A stretch of 64,000 nt of DNA from Dendrolimus kikuchii. Taxonomy: Eukaryota > Arthropoda > Insecta > Lepidoptera > Lasiocampidae. The notes under the pieces are model-generated. The model was not told where the DNA came from. It saw only the letters and a list, made by a program, of their open reading frames with translations, and did not search any database. The first letter of the stretch is position 1. The number at the start of each line of letters is the position of its first letter. This document shows, in pieces, positions 32,463-43,986 of the stretch. Location: assembly GCA_019925095.2 (NCBI GenBank), contig CM034411.1, positions 4,441,501-4,505,500 on the forward strand, written 5' to 3'. A program made the position numbers and the translations under genes.

Positions 32463-32745
32463 GTCGTGGTAGCGTAATGGCTAGCGCACGCGTCCCAAGC
32501 TTGAAGGGCACGGGTTCGAATCCTGACAGAAACGCATGCACCTCTAAGACAGTTTTAAAGTGCATATTGTTACAATTACCACGTGCTTACAACGGTGAAA
32601 GAAAACATCGTGATAAAACCTGCACATCAAGATAACCGATGTGTCAAATCTGCCAAGCCGCTTTGGACAAGCGTGGCGGGTATACTGTCCGCTCCCTAAT
32701 AGTGGGAGGCCCGAATCCAGCAGTGGGACGATATAATATATAGTC
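32463..32745 (+). mobile_element. SINE-U, tRNA-headed SINE
   Basis: Head with A-box-like TAGCGTAATGGCTAGC and perfect B box GGTTCGAATCC, about 45 bases apart. The body has ACAATTACCACGTGC and GTGAAAGAAAACATCGTG, and the 3' end GAGGCCCGAATCCAGCAGTG. That end resembles the last codons of the LINE at 36527, so this SINE may borrow that LINE's machinery. Confidence 0.8.
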
Positions 32746-33065
32746 TAAAGCCAGCTAATTAATGTTTATGCCTTCAATATTTATGTCAATTTATACAATT
32801 ATACTATGATTTTCTTTTAATTTGATTTGATTATTTTTTATACAAACCAATATACCTATATGTACAATATAGATATATTTTTGTCTTATTATGTGTTTAT
32901 TTGACTTCCCATATAAAAATATATATTCTGTATCTGAGTTATATAGGAAACTCATATGTATGACAAACTTTTTTAATCCATCCTAAGGTTGTCTAGAAGA
33001 AATTGCTTTTAGTGATATAAACCGCTTATTCTTGTCTGTACTTAAATTTCTAGAACTATTTTATT
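32746..33065. other. no gene recognised
   Basis: AT-rich. Confidence 0.35.
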
Positions 33066-33370
33066 CGTGCAGGAACGGAGAAAGTATACTAATTATTGTG
33101 GCCAGGCGGCCTATCGTATGATGCAAGAAAACAACCCACAGCCAGGTGGTACGGTATTTTCCTGTCTGAATGGCTACCACCCCTGGTGTAAAGTAGGTCG
33201 CCATAACTACCTTGAGTTGTGTTTCGGAATTAGAGGCCACGTTCCAGTCTTCCTTTAGAGAGCATCAGTGCATTTGTAGCACCTTTGGTGTTGCAAATGC
33301 CCATAGGCCATGGTAACCGATTTTCACCAGGTGGACCGCCTGCCGGTCTGCTGAACTTATACAATAAAAA
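33066..33370 (+). mobile_element. SINE-A, diverged
   Basis: CGTGCAGGAACGGAGAAAGT to ACAATAAAAAAAT, with many changes. Confidence 0.8.
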
Positions 33371-33429
33371 AATATCATAACCAAGTCTGTTTTTTATAAA
33401 GGTGTATATATTTTTTTTATCCTATTTTA

Positions 33430-33617
33430 ACAACAATTGATGGAGCAAAATGGTTTCGTGTAAAATCTGAAGGTGATTTTCTTAAATCAAAATAACTATA
33501 CTAAAATTACGAAAAAATCAGGTTACATCTCATATCGTGAAGATTTATAGTATTTTTTTGGTGCAAACGAAAAGCTGTTTCTTTTGCACCCCACTTTCGG
33601 CCTTGCGGCAACAGGAG
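33430..33617 (+). repeat. family R repeat
   Basis: CTCATATCGTGAAGATTTAT and TTGCGGCAACAGGAGCCTTA shared with the other copies. Confidence 0.65.
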
Positions 33618-34331
33618 CCTTAAGTGAAAATTGTCATTTTGATATACCGTTCGAGCTATCTAATAACTTGTTATACAAAACTATTTATTATTATGTATCT
33701 TGAAAATTAATCAATTACTTTAACACTGTCTATCTATCTGATTATAATCTTTAATAGATGTTAATCATAGATAAGAATATAGTTTTTATTTTTAATATTG
33801 TTAGTTTTGTAACCAATACGAACAAGTCTTTTAAAGTCAACGACCAGTTTGAGTAAGGAAAAGTCAAGGCTTTCGGAAACTTGAATTATTATATTAAGAC
33901 AGGTCAGAATTAGGCATATTACATCTAATTTTTTTTTCTAATTATTGTTATATATGAATGACTAAACAGATATACAATGCAAAAGTGTATGTATGTACAC
34001 AAAAAATATTTGTTCATTTGACCAGATCCAACTACCTAGCTATTTTTAGCGGTTTTTTGCAATTTACTCAAAAATTTGAGGGTGTGCGATCTAAATAGAC
34101 CTCTCAAACGTCTCACGTCTTACTGCAATAGATGTTTTTATTCGTTAAATGAATATTTTGACTTCCGATAATTATATCTAATAATTTAAATGTTTAATTT
34201 AAACCCTATATTCTAGCTATACTTGTAGATATCTTACACCTTATTTTATATTGCGAGTTTGATATAGTACCTAAATATTTTAGATTGTATAGATCAATGT
34301 CAACATTGTTACTCTATTATTATATATATAT
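33618..34331. other. no gene; RTE-a scrap at 33956-34000
   Basis: ATGACTAAACAGATATACAA is an internal RTE-a segment, here joined to GTATGTATGTA without the normal 3' part. Confidence 0.5.
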
Positions 34332-34648
34332 TTTTTTATTTTTTATTGCAGGAGTTTAGCAGACAGGCAGACGGCCCACTTGATGGAAAGCGGTTACCAT
34401 CGCCTATAGACATTTGCAACACCAAAGGTGCTACAAATGCGCTGCTGCTCTCTTAAGGGAGACTGGAACCTGGTCACTAATGCCGGAACACAACTCAAGG
34501 TTGTTATGGCGACATACTTTAGACCAGGGGTGGTAGCCATCCAGTCGGGCAAATGCCCTACCACCTGGATGTGGGTTGTTAAGTCGCCTTTTACGACAGG
34601 CCGCCCGGCCGCAGGAAATTGTATTCTTTCTCCGTTCCTGCACGGATA
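34332..34648 (-). mobile_element. SINE-A, full length
   Basis: TTATTGCAGGAGTTTAGCAG to CGTTCCTGCACGGATAT. Confidence 0.85.
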
Positions 34649-35184
34649 TTATATATATATTATTATTATATACTATATTACTTATAATTGAATATATATT
34701 ATTATTATATATTCAATTTATGTGACTTTAATTGCATGCAGAACTAAAAATCTAAAAGTTTTAGTATTGATATAATTTGGAATGTAAAAGTTATAAAAAA
34801 TATATTTTATATGTGTTTAAATATTTTTATTTTCCTCCAAATAACATGATTTTTTTATTAATTGCTATGTATCAAGTTTATGTATATTATAGCCTTTATT
34901 CAATCTTTAATGAAAGGTTTGTAATAAATATTTATGTAGTTTTTTTTTCGAGAAACGAATTGAGTTAATGAATTGCAACAACCCTTTGGTAGCATTTAAA
35001 TATTTGTACGACCATAGATCAGATATGGTGGTACTAGTCAGACTGTTTCTTTTACGCCGTTAGTTTCTTTCTTATATCTAAAATTTTATTGACTCTTTTG
35101 GGCTGATCGGTCGAAAACAATCGACGAAAAGCACTTGAGAGTAAGGCATCTCTAATTCGGATTCAACGCGTCGAAATACAAGTA
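34649..35184. other. no gene recognised
   Basis: Very AT-rich; a small TATATTATTATTATATA hairpin near 34690. Confidence 0.35.
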
Positions 35185-35548
35185 CATGTAGGTTTTCGGC
35201 TTTTCGGATTCCATAGTCGCGGTCGCTTTTCAGATGCAATATTATTTTATTGTGAATAAAATACAGTTATATTAAAAAGTATATATTTATCTCTCTTTAA
35301 AACAAAATCTGTTTAGATAAAACTTGAATGAATAAAATGGTTTTATGTCAATAATTTGGACGTCATTCGGAGAATATATTTCTTAACTTAAAATAACTGT
35401 AGAAAAATTATAAAATAACCACGTTTAGTCACATACCGTGAAGATTGATGGCAAATTTTTTGATAAATTATTGGTCACTAAATACCAACGAAAAGTGGTT
35501 TTATTTACACCCCACTTTCGACCTCTCGCAGCAATAGGAGCCTTAAAG
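35185..35548 (+). repeat. family R repeat
   Basis: TTCGGATTCCATAGTCGCGG to GCAGCAATAGGAGCCTTA; matches 29245-29645. Confidence 0.65.
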
Positions 35549-35921
35549 CAAATAAATGAATTGAATTAATAAATTTGTAATTCGTTCGTGTACCGTTTAG
35601 CCAAAATGTGAACCGAACCCCAAATTCCTTTACAATCACAAATCAGATACGTCTAACAAAGTCTAAATTCATCTGCCGCGATAGAGGAATAAGGCATTAT
35701 AGAATATGATGTAAGACGTGTCCGCAACAAGGTCAGCATAGACCGAAAATCAGGTTTGGCCACCGTCCCTCCCTCCCCCGCGCCGCCATTGGCAGCCGCG
35801 CCGGCAACTGTGCGCAAACGCAATAATCACACTAGCGCCATTGCGCGTCATTGTAGTATTAACATGATTTAGAAAGAACGCATAACATATAAACCGCATA
35901 TATAGCTCGCAAAATTAGCAA
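35549..35921. other. no gene; GC-rich patch at 35755-35850
   Basis: CCCCCGCGCCGCCATTGGCA stands out from the AT-rich flanks; unmatched. Confidence 0.35.
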
Positions 35922-36015
35922 GTTGAAGTGGCAGTAGGCTGGTCACGTCTGTCGCAGGACTGATGACTGGAGGAGCAGACGCGTCCTGGAGTAGAGGCCT
36001 GCGGAACAGTGCCGT
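35922..36015 (+). pseudogene. LINE protein fragment (AGHVCRR motif)
   Basis: One frame reads LKWQ, stop, AGHVCRRTDDWRSRRVLE, stop, RP. The LKW..AGH..RR pattern followed by a RVLEWRP-like stretch is typical of the C-terminal region of RTE-like LINE proteins. The two stops, TAG each in a place where Trp would fit, show decay. Confidence 0.55.
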
Positions 36016-36526
36016 AAATAGCTATTTATGCGCCTTATGTGAGCTTCTATAACTTTTAACTGCGCCCTTGTTTTTTTTAGATATTATAGGTACCCTAGCT
36101 AGAGCAATGCTATGTATAGGCCTACTTTATTTCATTCAGGGTGATAAAATAACGCACAAGGACCTTGATGTTGGTGAACCAATTATCTAATATTTTGGAA
36201 GAAAAGTCTATTTTTTTAAAGAACTAGAACACAAATACGCTCGTGCGCTGCCAAAAAAATGAGCGCGATGTTTTGTCTAATTTAACAGACGTTTTTGATG
36301 ATACTGGCATGTACGTACGTATGTGTTGGAATCGAACACTAGGGGCGCAGCGGGAACTTATCAGGAGCAAAACGAAGAAATAACAGTCCTGCCTGGTCTG
36401 GCCATTTTTGCGCCCCCCAGAGTCTACGCCCTGTGCCTGGGCACCGGTGGCACCACCCTATTTATGGTACTGCTGCGGAAGGTTGCCGGTAGGCGGTGGA
36501 TAAGAAAGTCGGAGGTCAGGGATGAG
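36016..36526. other. no gene recognised
   Basis: A 68-codon frame at 36323-36529 (GLAIFAPPRVYALCLG) is GC-richer but has no recognised domain. Confidence 0.35.
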
Positions 36527-36595
36527 TGACGTGTATTTGGGGCCTACGTCCGATAGTGGACTCCGATTGGCTGACGACGACGACGATGATATATA
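36527..36595 (+). mobile_element. LINE 3' end with GAC/GAT tail
   Basis: GGGGCCTACGTCCGATAGTG then GACTCCGATTGGCTGACGAC and a short GAC/GAT microsatellite. Translation GAYVR, stop, WTPIG, stop fits the end of the same LINE type as 35922. Confidence 0.55.
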
Positions 36596-36842
36596 AATCT
36601 GCTACTCAGCCACTAAAGTGATAGACCATAAACATCTCTACTCAAGTGAGATGACAATAAAGAGATAGATTGGAGGTGTTACAAGAATGAATAAGGTGAG
36701 AAATGAATACCTAAGGGGATCTATGGAAGTTGCACTCGTGAATGAAAAATTGAGAGTAAGAACGTTAAGGTGGTATGGGCATCTAATGAAGAGGGATAGG
36801 TACAAATGTACGGTAGACCGAATAAGAGATGGATGGATGGTG

Positions 36843-37601
36843 CAGTAGCGTAGCTTGCCTTAGACGGGCCCTACATCAAAACGTGTTGGGGGGGCCAAAG
36901 AAAGGGTAAAGTTCTTTATAAAAGAAATTATCCGAGCAGGAACGGAGAAAGAACACAATTTCCTGCGGCCGGGCGGCCTGTCGGAAGAGGCGACAAAATA
37001 AAATACAGCCACGTGGAAGGGCATTTGCCCGAATGGATGCCTACCACCCCTGGTCTACAGCATATCGCCATAATAACCTTGAGTTGTGTTCCGGCATTAG
37101 TGACCAGGTTCCAGTCTCCCTTTAGAGAGCAGCGGCGCCTTTATAGCACCTTTGGTGTTGCAAATGTCCATAGACTATGGTAACCGCTTTCCATAAAGTA
37201 GGCCGTCTGCCTGTCTGCTGAACTCATGCAATAAAAAAAACATCAAGAAATGCTCAAATTGAATTAAAATAATTATATATTAATTATAAGTTATTACTTA
37301 TACTTAATGCTCCTAGGAACTAAGTTAGACAAACAATTAAAATCAAAGATACACTTTTCTAGCCTTTTTTTCGGCAAGCTTATTTATCAAACCATCTATA
37401 GCTGAAGACGATTTCAGTTTTACTCAATGTTCTGCCTCTGTAGACAATAAAGACAAATCTTATTGTCGTTCTTGTTGGCCCAGCAGTTATTCTTAAATAT
37501 GTTATTAATCTGTAAAAGATTGTGGATGACATTTTAGGAATTTTCGCTTACACACTCACTGTATCATTGACACGGCTGATACGGCGGTAGCTACGCCACT
37601 G
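36843..37601 (-). mobile_element. hAT element inside LINE-B, holding SINE-A
   Basis: CAGTAGCGTAGCTTGCC at the left, GGCGGTAGCTACGCCACTG at the right, matching the two ends of 6402-8330 in reverse order. Flanks GGATGGTG (36835-36842) and GAATTGTG (37602-37609) agree at 6 of 8; unbroken LINE-B at 15792 reads GAATTGTG. The hATC remnant at 37375-37500 is on the minus strand and frameshifted. Confidence 0.75.
36931..37240 (+). mobile_element. SINE-A inside the hAT
   Basis: ATCCGAGCAGGAACGGAG to CATGCAATAAAAAAAA. Confidence 0.85.
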
Positions 37602-37760
37602 GAATTGTGTGAAGGTTGTTATGATGTTTTGTGGTAAGACAGAGGACGTACGTTAGAATAAGAAGAGTGTGGAAGGAAAAGACATATTTTGCTGACTCCA
37701 AATAATAAAGAGAAGGCGAAAAGAATACAGACAGAGAGAGAACGCATCCAAAATTTGTAG

Positions 37761-38258
37761 TCTATATATAATATTATTAAATTCTAAACATGCCGTGTCT
37801 GTACATTGAAGCAATTTAAAAAAAACAACTGGAATAGATTATAAAAACGATGGAGAACAATATGTAATTTGTTTAGATTTCTTGTCAGTTTGTCGGTTTG
37901 TCTGTGTGTTCGGGATTCACATAAAAACTACTGGGCTGATTTCGATGTGATTTTCGCTAATCTTTTTTATTTTAAATCGCCGTAGTGAAAAAAAACGAAT
38001 TCTAATGCGGTTTTTTCACTGATCGACAGCAAATTTTATGTAATAAACTGTGTGATATTTTTTATTCCGTGAATCCCGCGGAAATTTGCCCGGGAGCGGT
38101 TTGAAGTTGTTCGGGTGCATAATAATTAGCTCATTCCGACACAGTTTTCAATAAAACTATAGCTTACATTCTGTTTTTAAGCGCCGCGATACTTTGTGCC
38201 CCGGGAATCCCGCGGGAATTTCAAGTCAAGCGTGGACGAAGTCGCGGGCATATCCTAG
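37761..38258 (+). mobile_element. Helitron (498 bp)
   Basis: TCTATATATAATATTATTAA start directly after LINE-B; GTCGCGGGCATATCCTAG end before T. CTAAACATGCCGTGTCTGTA is the family marker, also at 41950 and 63745 (inverted). Confidence 0.75.
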
Positions 38259-38757
38259 TTGAAAATAAATTCATAGTATACATCTTAGACCATTAATAGA
38301 AAGGCGGAGTCTGGGACTTACAAAGTGAAGCTGGCTGGAGGATGCTGATCGCGCAGCAGTGCGTTACGAGAACATAGTATTAAATCAAATTAGTACGAAT
38401 AAAGGTGGAATGGTTTCCATTGGATACATTAATATTAACCACAGAAATGCAAACCACGTGTGTACTATTTATTATATCTATACAAATAAATAAAACTGAA
38501 GTGTTAGTAATGTCAAAATAACGCCTTTTTGCTAAATGCATACTTAAATATAAAAAAAAATCAATGTTTAAAATGTTTGTCAATTAGAAATGTTCTAATG
38601 CGTTGCCGACACAATTTGTTATGAAAATCGACTTCATTAATAAATAATTTTTAATCTGTTATTTTTCGTTAAAGTAGAACATTCTTTATTTTCAAATCGA
38701 TTAATTTCGATTTATTTACGTACAACACTATTACGTCAGCCACAACAATAAAGTACG
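38259..38757. other. no gene recognised
   Basis: AT-rich; one 67-codon frame without a domain. Confidence 0.35.
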
Positions 38758-39016
38758 AGGAGTTTTTGGCGGGAACTGAAAGGGGACGTTGTGATGTGCA
38801 GTTTTATTTTCTAAAAATGTGTAAAATTACTCTAAAATGAACAATAGTTGTAGGATATTGACAGTTTTTGAGTAGTAATTATGTGTTTTTGTGAGTAATG
38901 TGAACTGTGTAGTCAAATGTGGCCTTTCGAGTTTTCACAAGAACTCCGTTGAATGGTGTGGATTGTAGCCTACAATACGACTGCGCCTGGCTTAAAGGCC
39001 TAGTTGCCAAGCCTTA
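38758..39016 (+). repeat. family P repeat, copy 2
   Basis: Inverted counterpart of 12171-12429. Confidence 0.75.
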
Positions 39017-39675
39017 AACATAAAAAAATAATAATAAAGTACGACAATTATATTATTTGTTTCATGCGGACTTTACTATCAAGATATATGTAACTTGACT
39101 TAACTTAACGCTTGGAAACATATAGTAGAATCTTCCTTTTCGAACAACCACTTGAACTTCTACAAAGTCACGCAAAATAATTCTAAAAATACTTTTATTT
39201 AAGTATACTTAAGACTGACTGGATATATAAAAAAAAATACAGAGCCATAATATTTAAAAATAAAATAAGGAATTTAAATTAGTGCTGTAGTTTCTAATTA
39301 ATATGATAAATTCGCAACATAAACAGTCTAAAAATAAAATGAGAGAAACAAAACAATGTTGTAAAGCCGGTATAAAGTACGGAATCTATTGAAAATTCGT
39401 CAAAATATATGGCATGCTTCCACCACATGGCTCGCAAGCCATAATTCATCACTACAGTGTGTAAGTAGATCACCTATGTGTGCGTTAAGGAAGACTTACA
39501 GTCATTCGTTCAAATTCGCAAATCACTAACGGTAAGATTTAAGGATAATTAGTATTTTTAACTATTAACATAAACAAAATATAGGGCATAAATAATAAAT
39601 ATAATATCGAATAAGTTATAACATATAATCGAATACAATGCAAGAAAACTTAACTTAATGTATTCTACTCAAAGT
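39017..39675. other. no gene recognised
   Basis: AT-rich, unmatched. Confidence 0.35.
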
Positions 39676-39815
39676 CCTTCAAGACTATAAGTAGAATACT
39701 GAGCCCAGATCACCGTCTTCTATGGGTAAGGTGCCCAGAAGGCTGGCTACGTTTCCTCGCTGGATCGTCATACTGATCCGTTGGCCGAGGTAAACACCAG
39801 CCCTCTGATCATCCG
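39676..39815 (-). pseudogene. coding remnant, QRIS/IQRGN family
   Basis: Minus-strand translation GQRISMTIQRGNVASLLGTL is the clearest copy of this motif; upstream reads RAGVYL. Confidence 0.5.
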
Positions 39816-39989
39816 AAGAGTCAATGATAATAAATTAATACAACGAAGAAAACTTAATCTAAATAAATCAAATTAATAATTATTATTTATATTCTATTCC
39901 ATGTCATATCTTCAGACTATTTTACATGAATATTTAAGTCTTAAAATAAATTATATAGGTACTAAAATAAACTATAAGTACAAATTTTT

Positions 39990-40300
39990 ATCCGTGCAGG
40001 AACGGAGAAAGAATACAATTTCCTGCGGCCGGGCGGCCTGTTGTAATAGGCGACAAAACAACCCACAGTCAGGTGGTAGGGCATTTGCCCGAATGGATGG
40101 CTACCACCCCTGGTCTAAAGTATGTCGTCATAACAACCTTGAGTTGTGTTCCGGCATTAGTGTCCAGGTTCCAGTCTCCCTTAAGAGAGCAGCAGCACAT
40201 TTGTAGCGCCTTTGGTGTTGCAAATGTTTATAGGCGATGGTAACCGCTTTCCATCAAGTGGGCCGTCTGCCTGTCTGCTGTACTCCTGGTAATAAAAAAA
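39990..40300 (+). mobile_element. SINE-A, full length
   Basis: ATCCGTGCAGGAACGG to CTGGTAATAAAAAAA. Confidence 0.85.
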
Positions 40301-40377
40301 ATAAAATAAAAGTAAACATACAAACAAAAAAAAACCCCTAACAAATGTTAGACATTAAACATAAAACACTTTAAATT

Positions 40378-40612
40378 ACATAATAAAACTACGTTTTAAC
40401 CATTTTAAGCGCAGTAATTTATTTGATTTTTATTATGCCGACGTTTCGGGCATTTTCAGTAGCCGTGATCACGGAATACAAAGATGTCAAGAGTCAATGA
40501 GTCTTGTTAAAGTTTTATTTAGCCTTTCGACAACTTGTTCATTTTAATTATTTAGTTTTAATTTTGTTTATGGTTATTATTTACTCTATGGGAGCCTAAT
40601 CTCATTTATTTT
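40378..40612 (+). mobile_element. Fold-F copy, left arm only
   Basis: CATAATAAAACTACGTTTTA through ATGCCGACGTTTCGGGC to CTCTATGGGAGCCTAATCTC. Gives the empty site for the LTR at 25740. Confidence 0.7.
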
Positions 40613-40621
40613 CTTTAAATT

Positions 40622-40725
40622 ACAATCGGTGCAGCCCGATCAGACCCGCTGTCGCTGGGCAGTATGTCTAAAAGGCTAGCACCATTACCTCGTTAAATAC
40701 GCACTAATTCTTTGGGCGAAGTTAG
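40622..40725 (-). pseudogene. coding remnant, QRIS family, diverged
   Basis: Minus strand gives FAQRISAYLTR then a frameshifted continuation resembling ASLL-D-LPSDSGS. Confidence 0.4.
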
Positions 40726-41500
40726 TATTTATTTGAATTATTTTTTCTATAATATTAATTTACTTACTATTTATGTTGGCGTACGATTGACTAACAATGG
40801 TACATTCGGTCCAGAGCGAGCATTATAGCAGTACGCTCGCACGTGTGTGCCCATACAACATAAAAAAATATATATGCCGAACATTCATAGTCTATGGTCA
40901 AGCGTCTAAATTTGAATCCCCGACTAAACATAAACCAAACATTTGTACGCATAACAAAATTGGTTTTGAATCCGCAAAATATAAAAATTGAAGACTCCAT
41001 TGAAGACTTCCTTCGCTCCAATTTGCTTTATTAATCTATATGGATACGACAACCAAGCATTCACAGTCTACTGCCATCAGAAAGTATATTCCGCACAGTT
41101 CCAATCAACCACACAATTTCATTCTCATATATTTATATCACCCCAATGTACTTAATAAATATTTTCCCTGAACTTCTGATCAATAGAAGATTTAAAACTT
41201 ACAGTAATTTACAGGATTACAGTTTTGAGATAATGAAGATGTTCATAAAAAGTTGCATAGAAAGACCAAAGTAATATGTTTCTGAAAATATTCTAGATAA
41301 TTAAAGCTTAATGTATTAAACTTCTTTTTTTAAGAATCACAAATTTTATTTTACTAGGCCAAGTGGAACAAAAATTGAAAGTTAAAAAAATAATAGTACA
41401 TATAATAATTATACATTTGGCAATTAAGAAAGCAATTTAGATAACAATGCCAATTACGATAAGTCGACTATTGCCAGTTAAATTTATATTTTATTGCCAA
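40726..41500. other. no gene recognised
   Basis: AT-rich; short opposing frames at 40791-41021 lack domains. Confidence 0.35.
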
Positions 41501-41979
41501 GATATGCCTGCGACTTGGTCCACGCTTAACTTGAAATTCCCACGCAATTCCCGGGACACAAAGTAACGTAGCATTTAAAAAAAGAATGTAAGCTATCGTA
41601 TCAGTGGACACTGTATCGCAATAAGCTAATTTTCATGCATCCGAACAACGTCAAACGATAATATTTATAACTTCAAACGATATTATTAATTCGTTATTCG
41701 GTTTTTTTAATCTGGCCAATTTAAATAATTCCCAGAAAATATCCCGTGGGATTCCCGAGACAAAAAGTAGCGCAGATTTTAAGTCTAAGAATTTGCTGTC
41801 GATCAGCGTAAACCGCATCGAAATTGGCCTAGTAATTTTCACATGAATCCTGAACAAACAGACATGAAATCTAAAAAATATACATCGTTTTCTCCATCGT
41901 TTATATAGTCTATTCCAGTTGTTTTTTAATAGCTTCAATGTACAGACACGGCATGTTTAGAATTTTATAATATTATAGA
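41501..41979 (-). mobile_element. Helitron, 3' tip lost
   Basis: Minus-strand start TCTATAATATTATAAAATTC; 3' part CAAGTCGCAGGCATATC stops just before CTAG. Same family as 37761. Confidence 0.7.
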
Positions 41980-42284
41980 AGACAAAAATATATTGTACAT
42001 ATATAAGTATAGATAGATTATTTTTATGTACAGTACTTGTATGGAGTTTCAGAAAATTTTAAGCAGTAGGCCTTTCCTCCTTTTCAAGAACCTAGGAAAA
42101 TCCACAAGTCTATGATGAGCTCCTTGTGTATGGGAAACTCATCACAAAGTTTGTCACAGTCACATTAGGTGTAATATAAGTAAAGTAAAAGAAAAAGTAT
42201 GATGGGGCTGACATACCGGTAAAGGTTCAAAGCCCTATCAAAAATAAATAAAAAATGTACTCCACAAATGATTGACTCGTCGGG
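41980..42284. other. no gene recognised
   Basis: Nothing supported. Confidence 0.3.
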
Positions 42285-42440
42285 TAATCAGAAGGCTGGT
42301 TCCTACCTTGGACAATGGATCAGTATGGCGATCTTACGTGGTAAGGTAGCCAGCCTTCTGAAAACCTTACCCATTGACTTCGATGACCCAGGCTCAGTAT
42401 TCTACTTAAAGGTATTAAGGGATTATAGGTAGAATACAAT
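42285..42440 (+). pseudogene. coding remnant, QRIS/IQRGN family
   Basis: Reads AGSYLGQWISMAILRGKVAS, LLKTLPIDFDDPGSVFYL, then a few codons to a stop. One of the longest unbroken pieces of this family here. Confidence 0.5.
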
Positions 42441-42809
42441 ATAAGTTAAGTTTTCTTCATTATACTAGTTTATTATTTAAGCAGTAGTAAAGCAACGGAC
42501 ATTAAAACAGGAATCTCGCATATAAGGGGTCGATATGCAACTAACAACGATCGAAGACGTATAAATCTATATAATCTTTAACAAATATATTGTTGTAGGT
42601 GTGTGTTTAAATGTGTGAGTGGCTGCGCTTGCGACGATCTTACCTTTTCAAACAACGAACTTACTGATAACGATTGTTTAATATTTGCCTATTGGCCCAT
42701 TCCTATATTTAACAACCCGTCCATTTGGTTTACTGTGTAGTAATATAAAGTAACTACCCATATAGTATAATAAAAGTGCTTAGACAAAGAAGCCGTGCTA
42801 TCTAACAGT
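42441..42809. other. no gene recognised
   Basis: AT-rich. Confidence 0.3.
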
Positions 42810-42897
42810 CTTATTCATAGAGGGTTATAGTAAGTTTGAACGCTTATTTAAGAACCATAAAGAAACGTTTAAAGTTACGTTACTCTCTATGAATAAG
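42810..42897. mobile_element. 88 bp hairpin MITE, copy 1
   Basis: CTTATTCATAGAG and CTCTATGAATAAG at the ends. Interior GGTTATAGTAAGTTTGAACG matches 47846. The entire piece can fold on itself. Confidence 0.65.
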
Positions 42898-43491
42898 AGA
42901 GCGTTAGTGCTTTACACACTTGTGTTCCATATGACGCGTGACGTTGCTTCTGCCTTAGGCAGTTTTCTTGATGTAATCTGCATAATACTACAATTAGCAA
43001 GTGACAACAAACATTGTAATGAAACATGCACAAGATAACCGATGTGTGAAATGCATTGCTTCTGTGGCTTCACAGTATATTTTTGCAAATGTGATTAGGT
43101 GATATGTACATTGTAAAAATACTGGGAACAAAAATAAATTCGAAATTCCCACGGGTAGACTCCATAAAGTTTACAATAGTTTCGTGGGGCAAAGTACATA
43201 TATACTGCTCTTCAACAAAATCTCAGTAAACGTTCAAGAGCCTTCAGTAAATAAGTTTAAAAAATTAGTATGTAAAGCAATGTTTGTTCGAGAAAGCTTA
43301 TTATACGACTAAATATTTTCTAGACTACCGCACCGAATGGGAATAATGCGATCGCTACCAAGCTATTATTTTCAAAAATTACTTTGATAAACCTTGTATT
43401 AGTACTTACTACATTAAAAAAATATAGCTGGGGAGTTTGTTACGCCTTTAATAGTAAGTAAAATTGCTTTGGAAGCGGTGGTAGACTCATG
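42898..43491. other. no gene recognised
   Basis: AT-rich, unmatched. Confidence 0.35.
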
Positions 43492-43505
43492 ACTTACAAT
43501 AAGTA

Positions 43506-43972
43506 CATACATACATACATACATAACTTCACGCCAGTTCCCTTGCGGGGTAGGCACGAACAACAGAGTGCCATTTAGGCTTATTCTTACACACCTCACT
43601 TGCCTCTTTGACATTCATAACTCTTGTCATGCAAGCTCGTCTGTTCTTAAGGCTCCTGACATCACCTTCTGCTAGTACACGATCAATTTGATCATGGAAG
43701 GTGTGTCGTGGCCTTCCACGACTTCTGCATCCATCCACTTTTGCATTGTATATCTGTTTAGTCTTTCCTTTCCTTACCTTCACGCCGACACTCTCTTTCA
43801 GACCAACTCTCTTTCTTACTTCGGTATTACGAACGCGGTCCGCGAGCGTCACTCCGCAGATTTTGCGCAGTGCTCGCATCTCGACCGCGTTCACTCTACT
43901 TTCATGCTCTCTCTTCCATACCCAACTCTCGCATCCATACGTGAGCGTAGGTACCAGCACCGTGTTGTGTAT
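43506..43972 (-). mobile_element. RTE-a LINE 3' end, in-frame deletion
   Basis: ACTTACAATAAGTA on both sides (43492-43505, 43973-43986). The frame stays open but lacks the MLRWFGHVERMHDER block, about 45 bp lost in frame. Confidence 0.85.
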
Positions 43973-43986
43973 ACTTACAATAAGTA

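Larger units (their letters stand above)
36605..37760 (+). pseudogene. LINE-B 3' end, split by a hAT
   Basis: 36605-36842 and 37602-37760 join into one LINE-B copy once the hAT is taken out (compare 15287-15955). Both end in CGCATCCAAAATTTGTAGTC or close to it. Frameshifts throughout. Confidence 0.7.

Noticed and set aside
32465..32530. Possible tRNA gene
   Set aside because: Head of SINE-U; the body and 3' end shared with the copy at 24.0-24.3 kb follow directly.
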